Positions 63,339 through 64,000 of a DNA stretch of 64,000 bases are shown one piece after another. Under the pieces are notes generated by a model that was not told the origin of the DNA, did not search any database, and saw nothing but the letters and a program-made list of their open reading frames with translations. This stretch comes from Phycisphaerales bacterium. GTDB lineage: Bacteria > Planctomycetota > Phycisphaerae > Phycisphaerales > UBA1924. The stretch's first letter is position 1. The number at the start of each line of letters is the position of its first letter. The stretch spans positions 41,635 to 105,634 of the forward strand of contig JAJDDE010000125.1 of the NCBI GenBank assembly GCA_029260475.1, read 5' to 3'. Both the position numbers and the translations under genes were made by a program.

Positions 63339-64000
63339 TCAGGGCGTGATCGTGCGGGCGCCGAACTGCTGGGCCAGCGCGTTGGCCGGCCCGTTGCTGC
63401 GCAGCACGAGGAGCTCCCCGCTCGGTAAAAAGGCTATGAAATCGTCGAAGCGCACGAGATCATCGTCCAGCGCCGCCTCGTCGAGCCACACGCCCAGGAG
63501 CATGGATTGATCGGGGTCATACAAGAGTTCGATGGGCTTGGCGAGCGAGAGATCGCTGGGCGAGGCGCCGGGGAGGGGCGCGAAGGCTTTCATTGTGCGC
63601 GCGGTCCGGGTGAGCGTCGCGAGCTCGATGCGGACGCCGGTAACGCCGCCCGTCTCGCTCTCGACGCGGTCGAGAAACGCGAAGACGGTCTCGCCGTCGA
63701 TCTCCTTGAGGGCCCCCTCGCCCATCAACGCCTCGACGGCGCCCGTATCACGCGTGATGTGCAGCGCGATCATGTCCTCGACGAGCGGCGCGACCTGCGC
63801 CTTGATGGGCAGGAACTGGATGAGCATGCCGATCACGAGCCCGCCCTGCAGCGCACCGCCGATAGCGCCGAAGAACGTCGCGCTGATCGCGCCGCCCCGG
63901 GGCGTGCCGCGCTCGGCGCGGAAAAAGGCCAGCACGCCCAGCACGAACCCCGTGAGCGAGACAGTCGCGGCGACGGGCATCCCGAAGATCGCCTCGGGCA
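63339..64000 (-). CDS. Hypothetical membrane protein, 5' end outside the window
   Basis: The first in-window methionine would be at 63980, but the frame stays open to the window edge and reads PEAIFGM before it, so the gene very likely begins beyond 64000. Two hydrophobic segments (AATVSLTGFVLGVLAFF and FFGAIGGALQGGLVIGMLI) are followed by a soluble part of about 150 residues with no motif I recognise. The layout resembles small DUF4190-like membrane proteins with an extra domain. It is 51 bases upstream of the MFS gene on the same strand. Confidence 0.65.
   Translation of the reverse strand, partial: PEAIFGMPVAATVSLTGFVLGVLAFFRAERGTPRGGAISATFFGAIGGALQGGLVIGMLIQFLPIKAQVAPLVEDMIALHITRDTGAVEALMGEGALKEIDGETVFAFLDRVESETGGVTGVRIELATLTRTARTMKAFAPLPGASPSDLSLAKPIELLYDPDQSMLLGVWLDEAALDDDLVRFDDFIAFLPSGELLVLRSNGPANALAQQFGARTITP

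Overview
The window looks like chromosomal DNA of a high-GC planctomycete, most likely of the class Phycisphaerae. The grounds are: GC near 70% in most housekeeping genes, an exosortase with a PEP-CTERM-like substrate, several secreted proteins that end in a paired DxDxDG dockerin-like tag, membrane proteins carrying the CxxCxYD...CPEC zinc ribbon common in this phylum, and many short operons. The assignment is inference; no rRNA or tRNA gene was seen.

Layout. 65-6331: a GH35-like protein that lacks both catalytic glutamates, a TPR-sulfotransferase gene bracketed by a duplicated 3' end of the GH35 gene, and an aldehyde dehydrogenase. 6385-11800: a zinc-ribbon membrane protein, a SIMPL protein, a truncated ALDH-like protein, a membrane GGDEF protein, a small membrane protein and an HD-GYP-type protein encoded behind lipA on the minus strand. 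13130-26049: an exopolysaccharide/exosortase locus with an SLBB export lipoprotein, exosortase, EpsI-like partner, a 1557-residue TPR protein, a Wzc/BY-kinase-like protein whose kinase motifs are broken, and a WecA/TagO-type transferase, followed by an AhpD-like protein. 26046-30584: a metal permease, YtoQ, an RRM protein, a DMT-type membrane protein, a candidate structured RNA, a SPOR-like lipoprotein and a FlgM-like protein. 30686-36758: class IV aminotransferase, a divergent homoserine dehydrogenase, HisS, an SRAP protein, a thioesterase, a DinB-like protein and a zinc-ribbon membrane protein. 36893-42353: a partial ATP synthase operon (two small membrane proteins, a, c, b, delta, alpha) that stops at a terminator after atpA. 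42601-52350: four adjacent secreted proteins with the same C-terminal dockerin-like tag, two of them proteases. 52355-54019: a rhodanese and a PEP-CTERM-like protein. 54586-64000: a long coiled-coil lipoprotein, isolated nuoD and nuoE, hypothetical proteins, an MFS transporter and a truncated membrane protein.

How parts may fit together. The 13-26 kb locus can build and export a polyprenyl-linked polysaccharide and process PEP-CTERM-type proteins; the protein at 53243 is a candidate substrate. The GGDEF and HD-GYP genes beside it could set c-di-GMP levels for this output. The secreted proteases and beta-helix proteins at 42-52 kb form a separate cell-surface set. Promoters are often of the form TANNNT followed by exactly six bases and ATG, which predicts leaderless or nearly leaderless mRNAs for at least eight genes. 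No complete new defence or mobile system was identified. The most unusual items are the candidate RNA at 28721-29077, the degenerate kinase and glycosidase, and the duplication around the sulfotransferase gene.
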